NCBI GenBank assembly: GCA_022592435.1
Contig: JABYQS010000303.1
Coordinates: forward strand, 1-33,562
Length of the DNA stretch: 33,562 nt
Source: Cerioporus squamosus
Taxonomy: Eukaryota; Basidiomycota; Agaricomycetes; Polyporales; Polyporaceae
Direction: 5' to 3'
Made by a program: the position numbers and the translations under genes. The notes under the pieces are model-generated. The model was not told where the DNA came from and made no database searches. It was given only the letters and a program-made list of their open reading frames with translations. Positions 1 through 10,816 of the stretch are shown one piece after another. Positions within the stretch are counted from its first letter, which is position 1. Each line of letters starts with the position of its first letter.

Positions 1-258
1 TCTCTGCCCATTGTCATGCCCAGCAGCAAACGCAAGGAAGGGCAGGGGACCCGTCCGGGCACCCCAGCACAAGGAACGACGCCGCTTGCTTCTCCTTCCT
101 CCTCGGCCGTTGCGTTCCCGCCTTCGATCACGGAGGACGCAATCATATTTGATGCTCCTATGGTCGCTCGCCTGGAGGACGGCTGGGAGCAGATGCTGGA
201 GAGAGTAGTCTTCCAGTGGGTCGACGCCGTGGTGAGCGAGCGTAGGGGAGAACGGTAG
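1..258 (+). CDS. C-terminal fragment of an unidentified protein
   Basis: An open frame runs from the first base of the window to a TAG at 256-258, giving at least 85 residues, so this is the 3' end of a gene that starts outside. The first part is basic and rich in Pro, Ser and Thr and looks disordered. The last 35 residues (around EDAIIFDAPMVARLEDGW) are acidic and amphipathic and look like a short helical tail. I do not recognise the family. The tRNA gene follows 177 bases downstream on the same strand. The frame is favoured over the overlapping frame from 11 because its composition is less arginine-biased. It could still be partly intronic or untranslated. Confidence 0.4.
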   Translation, partial: SLPIVMPSSKRKEGQGTRPGTPAQGTTPLASPSSSAVAFPPSITEDAIIFDAPMVARLEDGWEQMLERVVFQWVDAVVSERRGER

Positions 259-434
259 CCCTCGTGCGGTAGTCGGTGTCCTTCGTACATGCGTCGTGAA
301 TGTTGTTGTCATACGGATCCCTGCAGCGGATCCAGCCCTATAGCAATGAGAAGTTGGTTACTGAAGACTGAAACAGAAGGGACACAGAGTTCGGTCAGAA
401 ACCCTATTATACCGCGACCCTCACTTTACTTACG

Positions 435-506
435 TCCGATATGGTGTAACGGCTAACATTACCGCCTTTCACGCGGTAGCTCGGGGTTCGATTCCCCGTA
501 TCGGAG
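435..506 (+). tRNA. tRNA-Glu (anticodon TTC)
   Basis: The gene folds as a 72-nt cloverleaf with no intron. The acceptor stem TCCGATA (435-441) pairs with TATCGGA (499-505), and G506 is the discriminator base. The anticodon stem ACCGC/GCGGT (461-465/473-477) closes the loop CTTTCAC, with anticodon TTC at 468-470. The T arm is CGGGG-TTCGATT-CCCCG. The internal pol III boxes are intact: an A box near 442-452 (TGGTGTAACGG) and a B box near 485-495. It closely resembles yeast tRNA-Glu(UUC) as I remember it. It reads GAA and GAG codons. Confidence 0.96.
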
Positions 507-563
507 GAGTCATCGTTGTGAAACTTTGCTTCTTTGAAGACTCTTGATCGATCTTGATCGCGC

Positions 564-568
564 TTTTT
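564..568 (+). terminator. Probable RNA polymerase III terminator of tRNA-Glu
   Basis: This run of five T residues lies 58 bases after the tRNA 3' end. It is the first T run of four or more downstream, and pol III terminates at such runs. The distance is longer than usual, so the trailer would be unusually long. Confidence 0.45.
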
Positions 569-1054
569 GCTCTTTGTAACCCCTTCCTGACACTGGAGTG
601 GTCGTGGAACCAAACGACACCCACAGCGGGAGCTAGCGGTACTTGGGAGAGTTGGTGAGGACACTACAGCCTGAGCGGCAGGCCTTCAACGTCAACCGTT
701 ACTAGTGGTGACTGGTCGTCGCAGACATCGTTGTAGCCTTGTGGGGCCGTCCGTCCCTCCGAGTCAATAGGCCCGCAAATTAAATTATCTGCCTACGGGA
801 GACAATCCGCAATCAAACTCGTTCCTCGGTAATAGCACTTATGGAGGGTGGTCTGCAATGGTCGAAGAAACTGGCCATGAAACGCATTCGCGGCCCAGCA
901 TAGATGGTAGTTCAGACTGACTTGAATGCTTTTCATTGAACTGAGAGTCGGAAGCCCGCACATGCGAAGCATGCCTCGAAAGGGGATTGCGGATCGCGCT
1001 CCGTCTCACGCTCGCCGGGATGGACCATCCCACACTCCCGACGTCGCCATAGCA

Positions 1055-1060
1055 TATATA
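1055..1060 (+). promoter_or_regulatory. TATA-like element of hydrolase A
   Basis: The sequence CATATATAG lies about 120 bases upstream of the proposed ATG at 1181. Its position suits a fungal core promoter. It is called on sequence alone. Confidence 0.35.
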
Positions 1061-1180
1061 GTACGGAAGTGGACACACCCCTATAGCAGGAACATACCCG
1101 CAACTCGCAGGTTACTCATCCCTTGGTGCTTGAATCATCCTGGTTTGCGTTCCAGCTTCTTGCACTACGTCCACCGTGCC

Positions 1181-2491
1181 ATGGGGAAGACAAGCAGCCT
1201 GCACATCCTCCACGACACGGGCCCTCCGGCCCTTGAGGGCAGCACGACCTACACCACTGTCGTCCTCCTCCACGGCTATGCGTGGCACAGCGGTGAGCTG
1301 ACTCCTATCCAAGTTTCGCCGTGCACTGTGATCGCGAGGCTCCTTGAGACCTGTGAAGGACGCTGACGGTCGCCACTGGCACAGGTATTCACAAAGCTCC
1401 TGCCGCTCGCTGGAGCGAAGAACGCCCGCCTAGTCCTCGTCAATCGACGCGACTACCCAGGGGCGACCCCCTACACTCCCGAGGAGCGCATCGTGCTCGA
1501 GGGCGCGCTCAAGAGCGACCCCGCCACCGCCCGCAAGCAGCTCCTCGCATACGCAAAGGAGCGTGCACGGGAGGTGTACATCCTCCTCGCGCAGTTCGTA
1601 GCAGACAACGACATCCCACCAGCGCAGCCGGAGCCTGCGAACGAGGGCGGGATCGTGCTCGTGGGATGGTCCTTCGGCACGATCTGGATGACCTGCTTGC
1701 TCGCGAACGTTGCGTCCTTCCCAGTCAACGACGTCGAGCTCGGCAAGTACGTCCGGCGTGTCGTCTTCCACGGTGGGTTCTCCTCCATGCGCCTCGATCG
1801 CGGGTGCTCGTCCGACCGCACAATTCAATCCCGCGCACTGGCAGATCCACCCTATCACATCCTCGGCTTCCCGCCCCCCGCGGACTCTTACAACCCGCTG
1901 AGCGACCCCGCAATCGACCCCGCAGACCGCACGCGTGCGTTCGCGAACTGGGTCAGCGGGTACTACGCCCACGGCGCCACGTCCGACACGCTCGAGCGGC
2001 GCACCCCCCTGGCGTCCCCGCCTCCGACGCTCTCCACGCTCACCGACGCGGACCGCGCGGCGGCATTGTACCCCGCGCCAGGTGACCCGGGAGGCTCGGA
2101 TGCCCTGCTGCTCGTGGGCGGTATCCAGTCTGGCGCCTTCGCAGCCTTGTTCGAACGTGCGATCGCCCTGCCGACGTCTCAAGCCGAGAGTGAGGTGACA
2201 GACGGCTGGGCGGATGTGGAGGTGCGCAATGTGTGGTGCGATCGCTCTGTATGGGAGATGCCTTGGAGTGTGTGGCATCTGCGCGCGAAACTCGAGAGTG
2301 AGAAGAAAGCGGGGAAGGCTCTTCGGGACGTGACCCTGTTGCGGCTCAGAGGGGCTAACCATTTCGTGAGTCCATGCGACACCTCGTCAATCTTCAGAGC
2401 TGACGTCGATGTGGTCGGGTAGGTGCACTGGGACGAACCGGAGCGGGCGCTCGCAGCCTTCCTTGCGAGCAAGTCGGAGACCGACCAGTGA
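1181..2491 (+). CDS. Alpha/beta hydrolase A (esterase/lipase-like), reading frame possibly broken at intron 1
   Basis: This is a serine hydrolase of the alpha/beta fold and probably a soluble esterase. The substrate is unknown. Exons are 1181-1292, 1385-1772, 1845-2365 and 2423-2491. It shows the oxyanion-side motif LLHGYAWHSG, the nucleophile elbow GWSFG, a likely acid in the NVWCDRSVWE region and the catalytic His in GANHF-VHWDEPE, which is split by the last intron. Intron positions 2 and 3 match paralogue B (8757-10037). Intron 1 does not join cleanly: exon 1 ends one base into a codon at the conserved GTGAGC donor, while exon 2 after CACAG is open only in a frame needing no carried base. 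Either two bases are missing, or a weaker donor near 1328 (GTGATC) is used and adds about 11 residues. The gene converges with the FMO gene, with 98 bases between stop codons. Confidence 0.8.
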
Positions 2492-2589
2492 GAAGCAGTA
2501 ACGATGTCGTGGATGTCATTAAGAAGTCCTAGGTCTGTATAAGTTAGTAAAATGTACAGTACGATGTTCGACCTGCCAAATCGTCGTTT

Positions 2590-4887
2590 TTAGATCCCTT
2601 GCACCGCATCGCCGTCGGGCTCGACACTTCCGGTGCTCCCGAACTTTAGCGGCGGCGACTGCGTCTTCGCCTTCTTCTCCTTGTACTCGGCGGGATACAC
2701 GCCCCATCCCTGCATGATGAAGAACAGCCTAGAAGCAGATCACAATCAGCGGGATGTTCAGCTCGTCCGAGAAAAACTCGGAGGACGCACCACTTCAGCC
2801 TGTCCAGGCGGAAGATGTGGAACAGCAGCAGCCAGATCGCTGTACAAAGTTCGGTAAATGTTCCTAAATCAGAGGAGAGGAAGAGCACGCACTAAGTTCC
2901 ATGTACGTGAAGAAGCTCAGCGCTCCTCCGCGTGCGCCGGACTTGACGAAGCGGATGACGTCCACCCACAGCTTCATGTCCTTGGGCGTCGGTCGCGCGT
3001 CGGGATCCATGAGGAAGGTGAGCAGTATCCGCATATCTGGAAACCCGTCAGCGTGTTGGTGGACGATATGAACAGCATCTACACGTACAGATTCCGATAT
3101 GGCTAAGTGGCAGAAGGGGATGATCAGCAAACGAGGCAAGGCGAGCCAAGAACAGGCGTGGTCAGACTTACAAGTGCCCACTATCATGATCGGGAGAATC
3201 AGTCATCAGCAATTGGGCAGAATACGTATGTATGCGGACTTACACAGTGCCGATGGCGTTCTGGTATGCCGAGTTCGTCATCAGGATTGACCAGTCCTCT
3301 GTCGAGAAGTTCTGCAGATAGAGGTTCGGACGCTGGAGGCGAATCAGCAAGCGGATGGGCACGGTTCAGAAAGGGACGCACCTCATAACCTTCGGGGAAG
3401 AGGTCATCCTTAAAGAAGGTGATCTCAGGCTTCTTGAAGCCGGTAGCCAGAACCACGACGTCGCCCTTGATCTGGAGGGTGTGTGAAGACAACGAGTTTT
3501 GCGTCGAAATACGACTGATGACGCACCTCCTTCTCCTCCTTGCCCTCTCCGGGCTTAGCCTCTCGCCCACGCACCTTCACGCGCACGCCATCTTTTGTAA
3601 GTCGCTGGATGTCGCAGCGGACGTAGTCGCACTGCCCTCTCTTGACCTGACCGACGAACTCGTCGTTGACCACCGGCGTGCTCTCGAAGATCCCGAGATG
3701 AGCGGGGACAAGTTCCTTGGCGCCGCGGTAATTCCAGGCGGCGATGATCTTCTCCCAAACAACCGACAGAGGCATCTCCCGTCCGAAAGGTTGCGCAGCA
3801 ATTAACGTGTCGAGGACGATGTTGCGAGGAATGATCCACTGCCAGATGTCTCGTTAGCGGCGATAATGATGCTGCATGCGTGATATGACTCCACCTTGTC
3901 GTCGCGAGCAAGCATGGTGCAGTGCTTCGCGCCCTGTTCGAGCGCAGTCTCGACAGCCTCTACGCCGCTGGCGCCGCTTCCGATCACGATGACATGCTTG
4001 TCTTTGAGTTGCGCGTTGTCGAGCTCAGACGAGTGGATGACCTCGCCCTGGAAGACCTCTTCTTCGTCACCTTCGTGCTTCTCGGAACCAGGATCGGAGG
4101 TGTTGTCTTCGTGCTGTGGCATGCCAGGGAACTTGATTCGCATGGGCTGTCCGCAAGTGCCGATCGTAACGACCACAGCGTCGAACTCGCCGTCCTCGCC
4201 GTTGTTGATGATCCATTTCGACTGCGAGTGTGCGGGATCGTTCTTGTTGTGCTCTCCAGTTCCCGGCACGCGCTTGACAGAGGTGACGGGGGTGTTGAAG
4301 CGCGTCCGAGGTTCTAGCTGGTATTCCTTCCAGATGCGACGAATTTCTAGCATTCGCGATGTTGGTGTCGGGCGAACACGGAGTACGAAGGAGACTACTC
4401 ACCGGACAGAATCTCATCCCTGTGCGGGAACGTACATGACCAGAGAACGGCCGGATGGAAGCGGTACAGCAGGGAGTTGAGCTGCAGGCCGGACGTCTTG
4501 TTAACATGGGCCCATATGCCGCCTAAGATTGATCAATAGACATTCGAGAATAGCCGGAGAAGGGTCTCACCAACTTTGTCGTCTTGTTCGTAGATCACAA
4601 CGTCGAACCCGTGGGCGATCGCATGGGCAGCGCTGGAAACGCCTGTGAGACCCGCGCCGATTACCGCGATCCTGCCCTTCGGATTCTTCGGGTATTCGGG
4701 GGAAGGTGGCGGAGGCTACGAGAACGAGAACGAGTAAGACATAGCGGAGGACCCACGGTAGATGTTGAGAGCTTACTGGTTTGAACAACCAGATGATAAC
4801 GTGCTGCACGAGCACGTAGAGAAAGTTGAGAACAACGGTGAACCAGTAAAAAGGAGAGAGATACTGCGCGTAGCTGTGGGACGTCAT
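2590..4887 (-). CDS. Flavin-containing monooxygenase with an N-terminal membrane anchor
   Basis: This is an FAD- and NADPH-dependent oxygenase of the FMO/Baeyer-Villiger superfamily that would oxidise a soft nucleophile or a ketone. The first exon (4777-4887) encodes a hydrophobic anchor (FYWFTVVLNFLYVLVQHVII), so the enzyme probably sits on the ER membrane. The FAD site VIGAGLTGVSSA is in exon 2 (4571-4715). The FMO fingerprint FQGEVIHSSEL and the NADPH site VIGSGASGVEAVE are in exon 4 (3895-4346). The ATG motif reads VLATGFKKPEI in exon 6. Further clear exons are 4403-4522, 3527-3838, 3382-3471 and 3244-3332. The C-terminus is hydrophobic (IWLLLFHIFRLDRLKWLFF) and ends at TAA 2590-2592. One junction, between 3244 and the exon encoding MRILLTFLMDP, is unresolved: a 9-base candidate microexon at 3172-3180 does not restore the frame. 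A TATA element lies about 50 bases upstream of the ATG. Confidence 0.9.
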
Positions 4888-5733
4888 GAAGGGAGGAAGA
4901 AAGTGGGGAAGTGAGCGGCGATACTGCGAGAGTCTTTATATATACTCAGACTCAGAGTGCAGTCGTCAGGACGGGAAGCATGTGTTACTTACCATGCTGC
5001 CATCAGTGCCATGACGTCGAACGTAGGTGCGCCTTCCAATGACGTCACGCGTCTGACCGCACTAGCTTCACGTCCTCTCTGGTTTTCTGAACAGAACGTC
5101 GGAGAAGTTGACGACAGCCATGCAGGTGAGTAAATCGCGGTCCATGTCGCGTCCTGCGAGTATGGGCCACAACTCGTCTCCGAAGACGCGAACGTGTCCG
5201 AAGTACTGCGCGACAATGAGTACTTACTGGTATGTCCATTGAGCCTGTTCGACGACAGCGTTGATGTGTGACGCGCTGTACTAGTATAATGTCTCGTAAT
5301 TGGTGTTGGTACTGGCGTAAGAAAGAAGGGACTCGACGATAGGGAAAGTGGATTGACTGATGTAAGGCGCGACGGTGGTCGCCCCACGCGTGAAGCCCTG
5401 CCCTAAAGCTCCGGCTCGTCGGTCCGTTCCATATCCATCTGTATAAGGCAACGTTGACGCCCGACGTCCTGCCAGTGCCGCAAGGGAACGTTCATATGTA
5501 GGTTCGTTCATCCATGGCCAGCGGGTGATTATTCATTGTATCTCATGTCTTCCGAGCCATTTTACGTGCGGCATTTTCACGTACAAAGTCCGCAGGTGCA
5601 ACCAGCTCTCCAAAGCGGGCACAAGAGGGATAATATGTCTACATACATACATGAGCTCTCGTAATTATAGTACTCCAAGCTGTCCGTCCAACAGTCACAT
5701 AACGAAGATATACAAAAGAAGGGCGCATGGTCC
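4888..5733. other. Intergenic region between two monooxygenase genes
   Basis: Apart from the TATA box at 4935 I find no supported gene. A 76-codon frame at 5281-5511 (-) lacks recognisable motifs. Several splice-like GTAAGT sequences occur on the minus strand but no frame connects through them. The region should carry the FMO promoter and the 3' UTR of the next gene. Confidence 0.45.
4935..4942 (-). promoter_or_regulatory. TATA box of the flavin monooxygenase gene
   Basis: On the minus strand the sequence reads TATATAAA and ends about 48 bases before the ATG at 4887. It is a near-consensus TATA box at a short but acceptable distance for a fungal promoter. Confidence 0.55.
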
Positions 5734-7295
5734 CTAACGAGGTTTGCATCGCGTCCTCTCGGTCCCCACCGCTTCCACGAGCTTCTCCCCGCCCTCTTCC
5801 CACCACCGCTCAACAGCCTCGTCCGCATCGTACCCGAATTGCGCCACGTTCTTGTCCTCGTCCGCCCACTGGTTCGCATTGCCCGCCTCCCAGTGCTCCT
5901 TCCTCTCGTGCGCAACCCGTTTGAGCTCGGCCTCGGCAGCCCGACGCATCTCCGCATCGCGCTGCTCCTGCTCGGGCCCGTCCGGCAAATGGAAAATCTT
6001 CTGGTTCAGGCGCGACTGGCGCTGCGTCTCCGCCGTGCGCGGTAGCCTGAGGTCCTCGTATGCTTGCAGGAGCGGCTTGAGCTGCGCGGGGGAGGTGAGG
6101 CGCGAGAGCAGGTTGCTGAGCACGGCTGCGTCCTCGATCGCCATGGCGGCGCCTTGAGCACGGTATGGCTAAGAAGGTTGGCGTCGGAACATGTATGAGG
6201 GTAAGCCGATGAACGAGAGACGTACCAACATGGGGTGGCATGCGTCGCCGAGGAGAACAACGCGGTATGATGGATGGATCCAGGTTTGCAGCGGTTTGCG
6301 GTCCATTAGTCGCCACTTGAGCGTCGACGTGACGAAACCCAGGATCTTCCGCACGCTACGACGAGAACGGCTCAAGATATGCCCCGACCCAGGTTGAGAA
6401 CAGGTGCGTACCGCGGCTCATAGTCAGCAAAGTCGGCACGCATCTTGTCCGCGCTCCCTTCAGCAGACCAGGACTCCACGGAGTCGTCGTCCGGATGCAA
6501 CAGTACAAGATTGTACTCTTGCTTCCCCCTCTAAAGCGGCTTTGTCAGTCAGTACGTACCAAACGACCCCAATCAGAAACTCACGATGTTGTATCCCATG
6601 ATATGCCGCCCAGGACCCATCCACCCCGTCATCTCGGGGGTCTCGACCAGTTCCTTCAGCTCCGGGTCAGAAGCGAGCAAGCTCGACGGTATGATCGCAC
6701 GGTACGCCGCATCCCCGGTCGGCTCCGCAGGGTTCATATGCCCGAGCACGACGCGCTGCACCAAGCTCTTCACGCCGTCCGCCCCAAGCACGAGGTCCCC
6801 ATGCACGACCTCCCCGGACGCTAGCGTGATCGAGGGCGCGTCCGGGTCGACGCTCACGACCGCCGCCTTGAGCCGCAGCGTCATGAACGGCGCCGCGAGG
6901 TCGAACAGCATCTTGTGCAGGTCCGCGCGGTGGACGTGGTAGTACGGCGCACCGTACTTGTCCTCCATGTCCGTCCAGCGCGTGTACCCGACGCGCTCCC
7001 CAGTCGCGTACCGCCGAAGCACGATCGCATCGGGGCGGACGCCGACGGCCTCGAGCGCGTCGCCCGCGCCCCAGCGGCGGAGCAGGCGCGAGACGTTGGG
7101 CGTGACCTGGATGCCTGCGCCGACCTCGCTGATGGCGCTCGCCGCCTCGAACAGCGTGATCTTGTGCCCGGCCTGCCCGAGGCAGTGTGCGGCGGCGAGG
7201 CCGCCCATGCCGCAGCCTATGATGAGGATATGGAGTGGGTGCCCGGTCTTGCGGCCGTCGTAAAGCGGTGTGTGTTCCGTGTGCATGGCAGTCAT
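5734..7295 (-). CDS. FAD-dependent aromatic monooxygenase, salicylate-hydroxylase type
   Basis: This is a class A flavoprotein hydroxylase of the FAD_binding_3 family, which typically hydroxylates phenolic or heteroaromatic rings with NAD(P)H and oxygen. Exons are 6585-7295, 6412-6530, 6226-6355 and 5734-6168. They join without frame errors to give 464 residues, the usual length. It has the N-terminal dinucleotide site LIIGCGMGGLAAAHCLG, the Glu ending the second strand (LFEAASAISE), the DG motif VLGADGVKSL and the GD motif LLGDACHPML followed by YRAQGAAMAIEDA. No signal peptide or membrane segment is visible, so it is probably cytosolic. The C-terminal 60 residues are acidic and charged. A TATA-like element precedes it. 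It lies beside the FMO gene on the same strand and could oxidise the same pathway intermediate series, which is inference. Confidence 0.94.
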
Positions 7296-8756
7296 GGCGG
7301 AGGGACTGAGGAGGGCGGGATGAGTGGCACGGAGATCGGGCGAGTGCGGGGTAGATATAGTGTCGAGGAGGTGAAACGATTAGACTATACTGTATACCCT
7401 GTGCGCTCGACATGGGCCCCGAAAAGAAACTCGATGTACCATGCTAGTGCGAAGAGCGTCACGAAGGATCGTAACGAGCTGATCGGTCGCGAACACTCAC
7501 TGCCTTGCGCTAGCTGGCGTGCGCTCCATCCATTCTTTCCCGCCTTCGAGCATTACCGCCGGGAGAACATCACATCGGGCGGGGAGCTTGGATCTGGACC
7601 AGTACGAGCCAGTACGTCAATGACAATCCTTGAGTTCGTGAGGCCGCTTGTGAAGGGGATCAACGAAGTTCTGCTCAAATGATAGTGAGCACTTCAACAT
7701 GAGTAGATCCGGGCTAGGGAGGACATACAGGGGTAGGAATATGCTCGAGCCGGCAGCTGGCAGCTGCACGCTGGCTAGGATCCGGAGGTCATGGGACCGC
7801 TCGTTGCAGCCCCTCCGCCGCGTCACTTCAGACTTTGCCATGCTCGCCGGTCGATCATCGAGTTTTAATCGGGGTTCTCTTCGGCTGGGAATGTCTCGAC
7901 CATATGCGGCTCGTGCGGTCACCGACTTACGCAGGCCGTACGTGTCACTCTCGATATCTCCGGCGCAGCACTGGTCTGAGTGAACCACAGCGAGGTTGCT
8001 GAGCAGTTCAGCGTATCTGTGAGTAAGCCATGAGTACTTACGTGAACATTAGGATATAGCGCGTCACGAGTTTTGCAAAGTAGTGAGGGCTGACGCGAGT
8101 ACGAACCCACAGTCGCATGACCCTGCACTCTGCGCTATCACGCTAAGGGTAGGATAAACTTACTTGCGAAACGGTCAGCTGCATGCCGCAGGCAGCAGCG
8201 GCCAGCGAGAGAAGAATCATACTCCTCGCTTATTCGTGTAACAGAGACGCTTAACCAAGACCATGAGGAGGGGGAAGGACGAGGGATGTCGATGAGGTTA
8301 GAGAGCAAGTGAAGTTATTGAATGTCGGTGCTGCTTTCAACTCCTACTTCGCTGGGCGTCTGCATTGCCTTTGTAGGACAACATCTGCGGCCCGCTCATC
8401 CGGCCACTTCAGGGCAGGGCTTCACTCGTTATCAGGCTGGTTCTGCTCAGTGCTGGCAGGTCAGTGGTTTGTACGCTTCCTCCTTCCTACTACTTCGGCT
8501 CTATGATCCCCGAAGTCCGTACGATTGAAAGAGACGGCACCAGGAGCGGAGCATGAATTTCCGCAAGTCTCGAGGAGGCTTATTCATTCGTCCGATCCGT
8601 GCATGCTCAGCAGGAACAATCGACTCGGGCTGAATACTATGTGAGGTCAGTACGCCATAACTCAACAACTTGATGATGACCAATGCTACATAGTTTTCGA
8701 AGCCCATATAATAGGAGTTGGCGACTCCCGGACCTGACGAGTTGTCTCCATGATGG
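7296..8756. other. Intergenic region, no supported gene
   Basis: This 1.46 kb region separates the FAD monooxygenase promoter from the 3' end of hydrolase B. The minus strand holds tempting fragments near 7900-8220, including a short signal-peptide-like start at 8220 (MILLSLAAAACGMQL) followed by GTAAGT. Joining them would need introns of only 21-25 bases, so I do not call a gene. It may be a decayed gene or plain regulatory DNA. Confidence 0.4.
7351..7360 (-). promoter_or_regulatory. TATA-like element of the FAD monooxygenase gene
   Basis: The minus strand reads CTATATCTAC about 56 bases upstream of the ATG at 7295. It is a weak TATA match at a sensible distance. Confidence 0.35.
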
Positions 8757-10037
8757 CTACGCGGAGTCAACAATCACGTCTTCAAGCTCGGACGTCTTCG
8801 CGAGGCACGCCCGAAGCGTGTGTGCGGGCGTGTCCCAATGCACCTGCTCAAGAACTGATGAGTAATCCATCCACAAACCTCGGCCATAATCCACTCACGA
8901 AGTGGTTAGCGTTTCTTATCCGCGCGAACGTCACCTTCCGGCCCAGCTTACTACCCGTGTTCCTAGCTTCCTGGACCTCTTGCTTCATGGCGTGATATCC
9001 CCAAGTACACTCCCACGGGGTGGCGTCGCACCACACGAATAGGACCTCCACGGCTGCCCACCCGGTGCTTGTACTGTCGCCGTTGACGTTCTTTGCTCCC
9101 TGCAGCGCGTTCGTCCGAAGGACCCGGAATGCCCCGGACGCGATCCCTGACTGCATCAGCTCGCAGTCGGAACCTCCTGGGTCACCAGGCGACGGGTACA
9201 GCGCCGACGCGAGCTCCTCCGCTGACATAGTAGAAATGGTCGGAGGCGGGTGAGCGAGCGGGTTGCGCCGCTCGAGCTCGTCAAGCGAATCCGTCTGCTT
9301 GTAGTACCCGCTGACCCAGTCTGCGAACACACGCGTCCTGTCGTCCGGCTCGAGAGACAGGTCGAACAGGGGGTTCCCGTAGGTGTCTCCGTTGAGCACC
9401 GGGTATCCGAGCGTGTGGTACGGTACGTCTGTGCGATGTGAGGGACCGCGACTCAGGTGCAGGGACGACACAACGCACCGTATAGGATGACGCGCCGTAT
9501 GTATGCGCGGAGGTCAATGCCATTTGTAGGGAACGAGTCCGCATAGACTAGGAGGGCAGTCATCCATGCCCCGCCGAACGACCATCCGCCGACCATGATC
9601 CCGCCGCTGTTGCGTTCAAGGGAGGCCTTGGGGATGTCATTCTCTGCTACGAATCCGGTCAGGAAGTCATAGAGGTCTCGCGCGTTGTCCTCCATGAACG
9701 ATAGCACCTTGGCTTGTGCGGCTGCAGGGTCGGATTCTACCTCAGCAACGGCGGTGTCGAGGGCCGCGCGATCCTCTTTGGAGTACGGAACGGCCCCGGG
9801 GTAATCACGCCTGTTGACCAAGACGACGCGCACGTTATAAGTCTTGGACAGGGGGACCAGCTTCGAGAATATCCCTGTGGTGGACTGCCCGTGAGTCGGT
9901 CTCTACTCTTGAGTAGTGGGAACGTACTAACCACTGTGCCAGGCGTAGCCATGGAGGAGGACAAGCGTCGTGTAGTCCGCACTCCCCTGAGGCGGACCGG
10001 AGTCCTCATGAACGTGAAGGCGGCTAGGGGTAGGCAT
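8757..10037 (-). CDS. Alpha/beta hydrolase B (esterase/lipase-like), paralogue of hydrolase A
   Basis: Exons 9932-10037, 9479-9874, 8899-9428 and 8757-8843 join in frame to give 372 residues. The protein carries LLHGYAWHSG, the nucleophile elbow GGWSFGGAW, a probable acid in VLFVWCDATPWE and the catalytic His region NANHF-VHWDTP split by the last intron. Intron positions and phases (1, 1, 0) are the ones expected for hydrolase A, and matching blocks such as NRRDYPGA and WVSGYY occur in both, so the two arose by duplication. No signal peptide is seen, so it is probably intracellular. Substrate is unknown. The start ATG at 10037 is chosen because the N-terminus aligns with A, and a TATA box lies 64 bases upstream. 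Confidence 0.92.
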
Positions 10038-10100
10038 GTTGCTGAGAATGGCAAACCTAGGGTCTCCTCGGACGGCTTAGAAGCAGGAGCCTGAGGCACA

Positions 10101-10108
10101 CTTATATC
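10101..10108 (-). promoter_or_regulatory. TATA box of hydrolase B
   Basis: The minus strand reads GATATAAG about 64 bases upstream of the ATG at 10037, a good match to a fungal TATA element. Confidence 0.5.
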
Positions 10109-10816
10109 TTCACCTTGCATCTTTCGGGGCCGGCCGTTTGCTCTGCTTATCGCTTCCACGCAGTGAACTGGCGCAGACAATGCGGTCTCATGTACTGCAC
10201 GGCCGCCGCTTTCTGGAGACAGGGAAGCTCAACTCCTCCGACATCGCGGGTACTTTGGACACGAAGGTTCCGTCGAGCTTACGACATTGGATCCGTGCTT
10301 CATATGTTCGCTTCGAGACCATGTTCTGTTGTTCTGAGTATTCCAATGTAGTGAAACTCACTGTGTTTGCCCACCGTGTTTACTGGGAAATATTGTGTCA
10401 GCTGCCTTCCGAGGTACCACGCCATGGCGTACTCCGGACGACGGTGAGAAAGCACTTCAGCACGGACCCGGCATAGCTGGTTACGCAGCGCTCAGCTGAT
10501 TGACCTTCTGCCCGTACCTTTGCCGTCCTGTGACGGTAGGGTACCTTCGGGCGATAGATCGTGCGTCTCCCTATCCAATTGCGTTTGGACATGAATTTGC
10601 CACAGAAAGTGCAGCTTCGGCTCTTGACAGTGATGGACCTTGAGCGGAGAGGTAAGCAGATGAGATAAACATGGAGAACACCAACACTCGCTTGGCACTC
10701 CCCGCAGCTCGAAGAGTGCTTGGCTCTGGAGGAGAAAGAGAAAACAGTGTCCATCGTCACGTCTCTACAGAATACTTAGCGTGGGACCAAAAAGTGTCAA
10801 ACAGAGGATGCGATAC
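10109..10816. other. Intergenic region, no supported gene
   Basis: Open frames of 112-120 codons occur on both strands (10138-10476 + and 10398-10760 -). Neither shows a motif, a consistent splice pattern or coding composition. The region should contain the upstream part of the hydrolase B promoter and the 3' UTR of the 7-helix protein gene. Confidence 0.45.

Larger units (their letters stand above)
507..1180. other. Intergenic region between tRNA-Glu and hydrolase A
   Basis: I see no convincing gene here. Several short frames exist but lack codon bias and splice structure. The right part should hold the promoter and 5' leader of hydrolase A, including a TATA-like run at 1055-1060. Confidence 0.5.

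Noticed and set aside
1430..2362. 310-codon open frame on the minus strand, antisense to hydrolase A
   Set aside because: It mirrors the GC-rich third positions of the real gene, is Arg/Val/Glu-rich, and lacks any motif. The plus strand carries the serine hydrolase signature.
7617..8220. Possible small secreted protein on the minus strand
   Set aside because: The pieces keep frame only if introns of 21 and 25 bases are removed, which is below the size of fungal introns, and no family is recognised.
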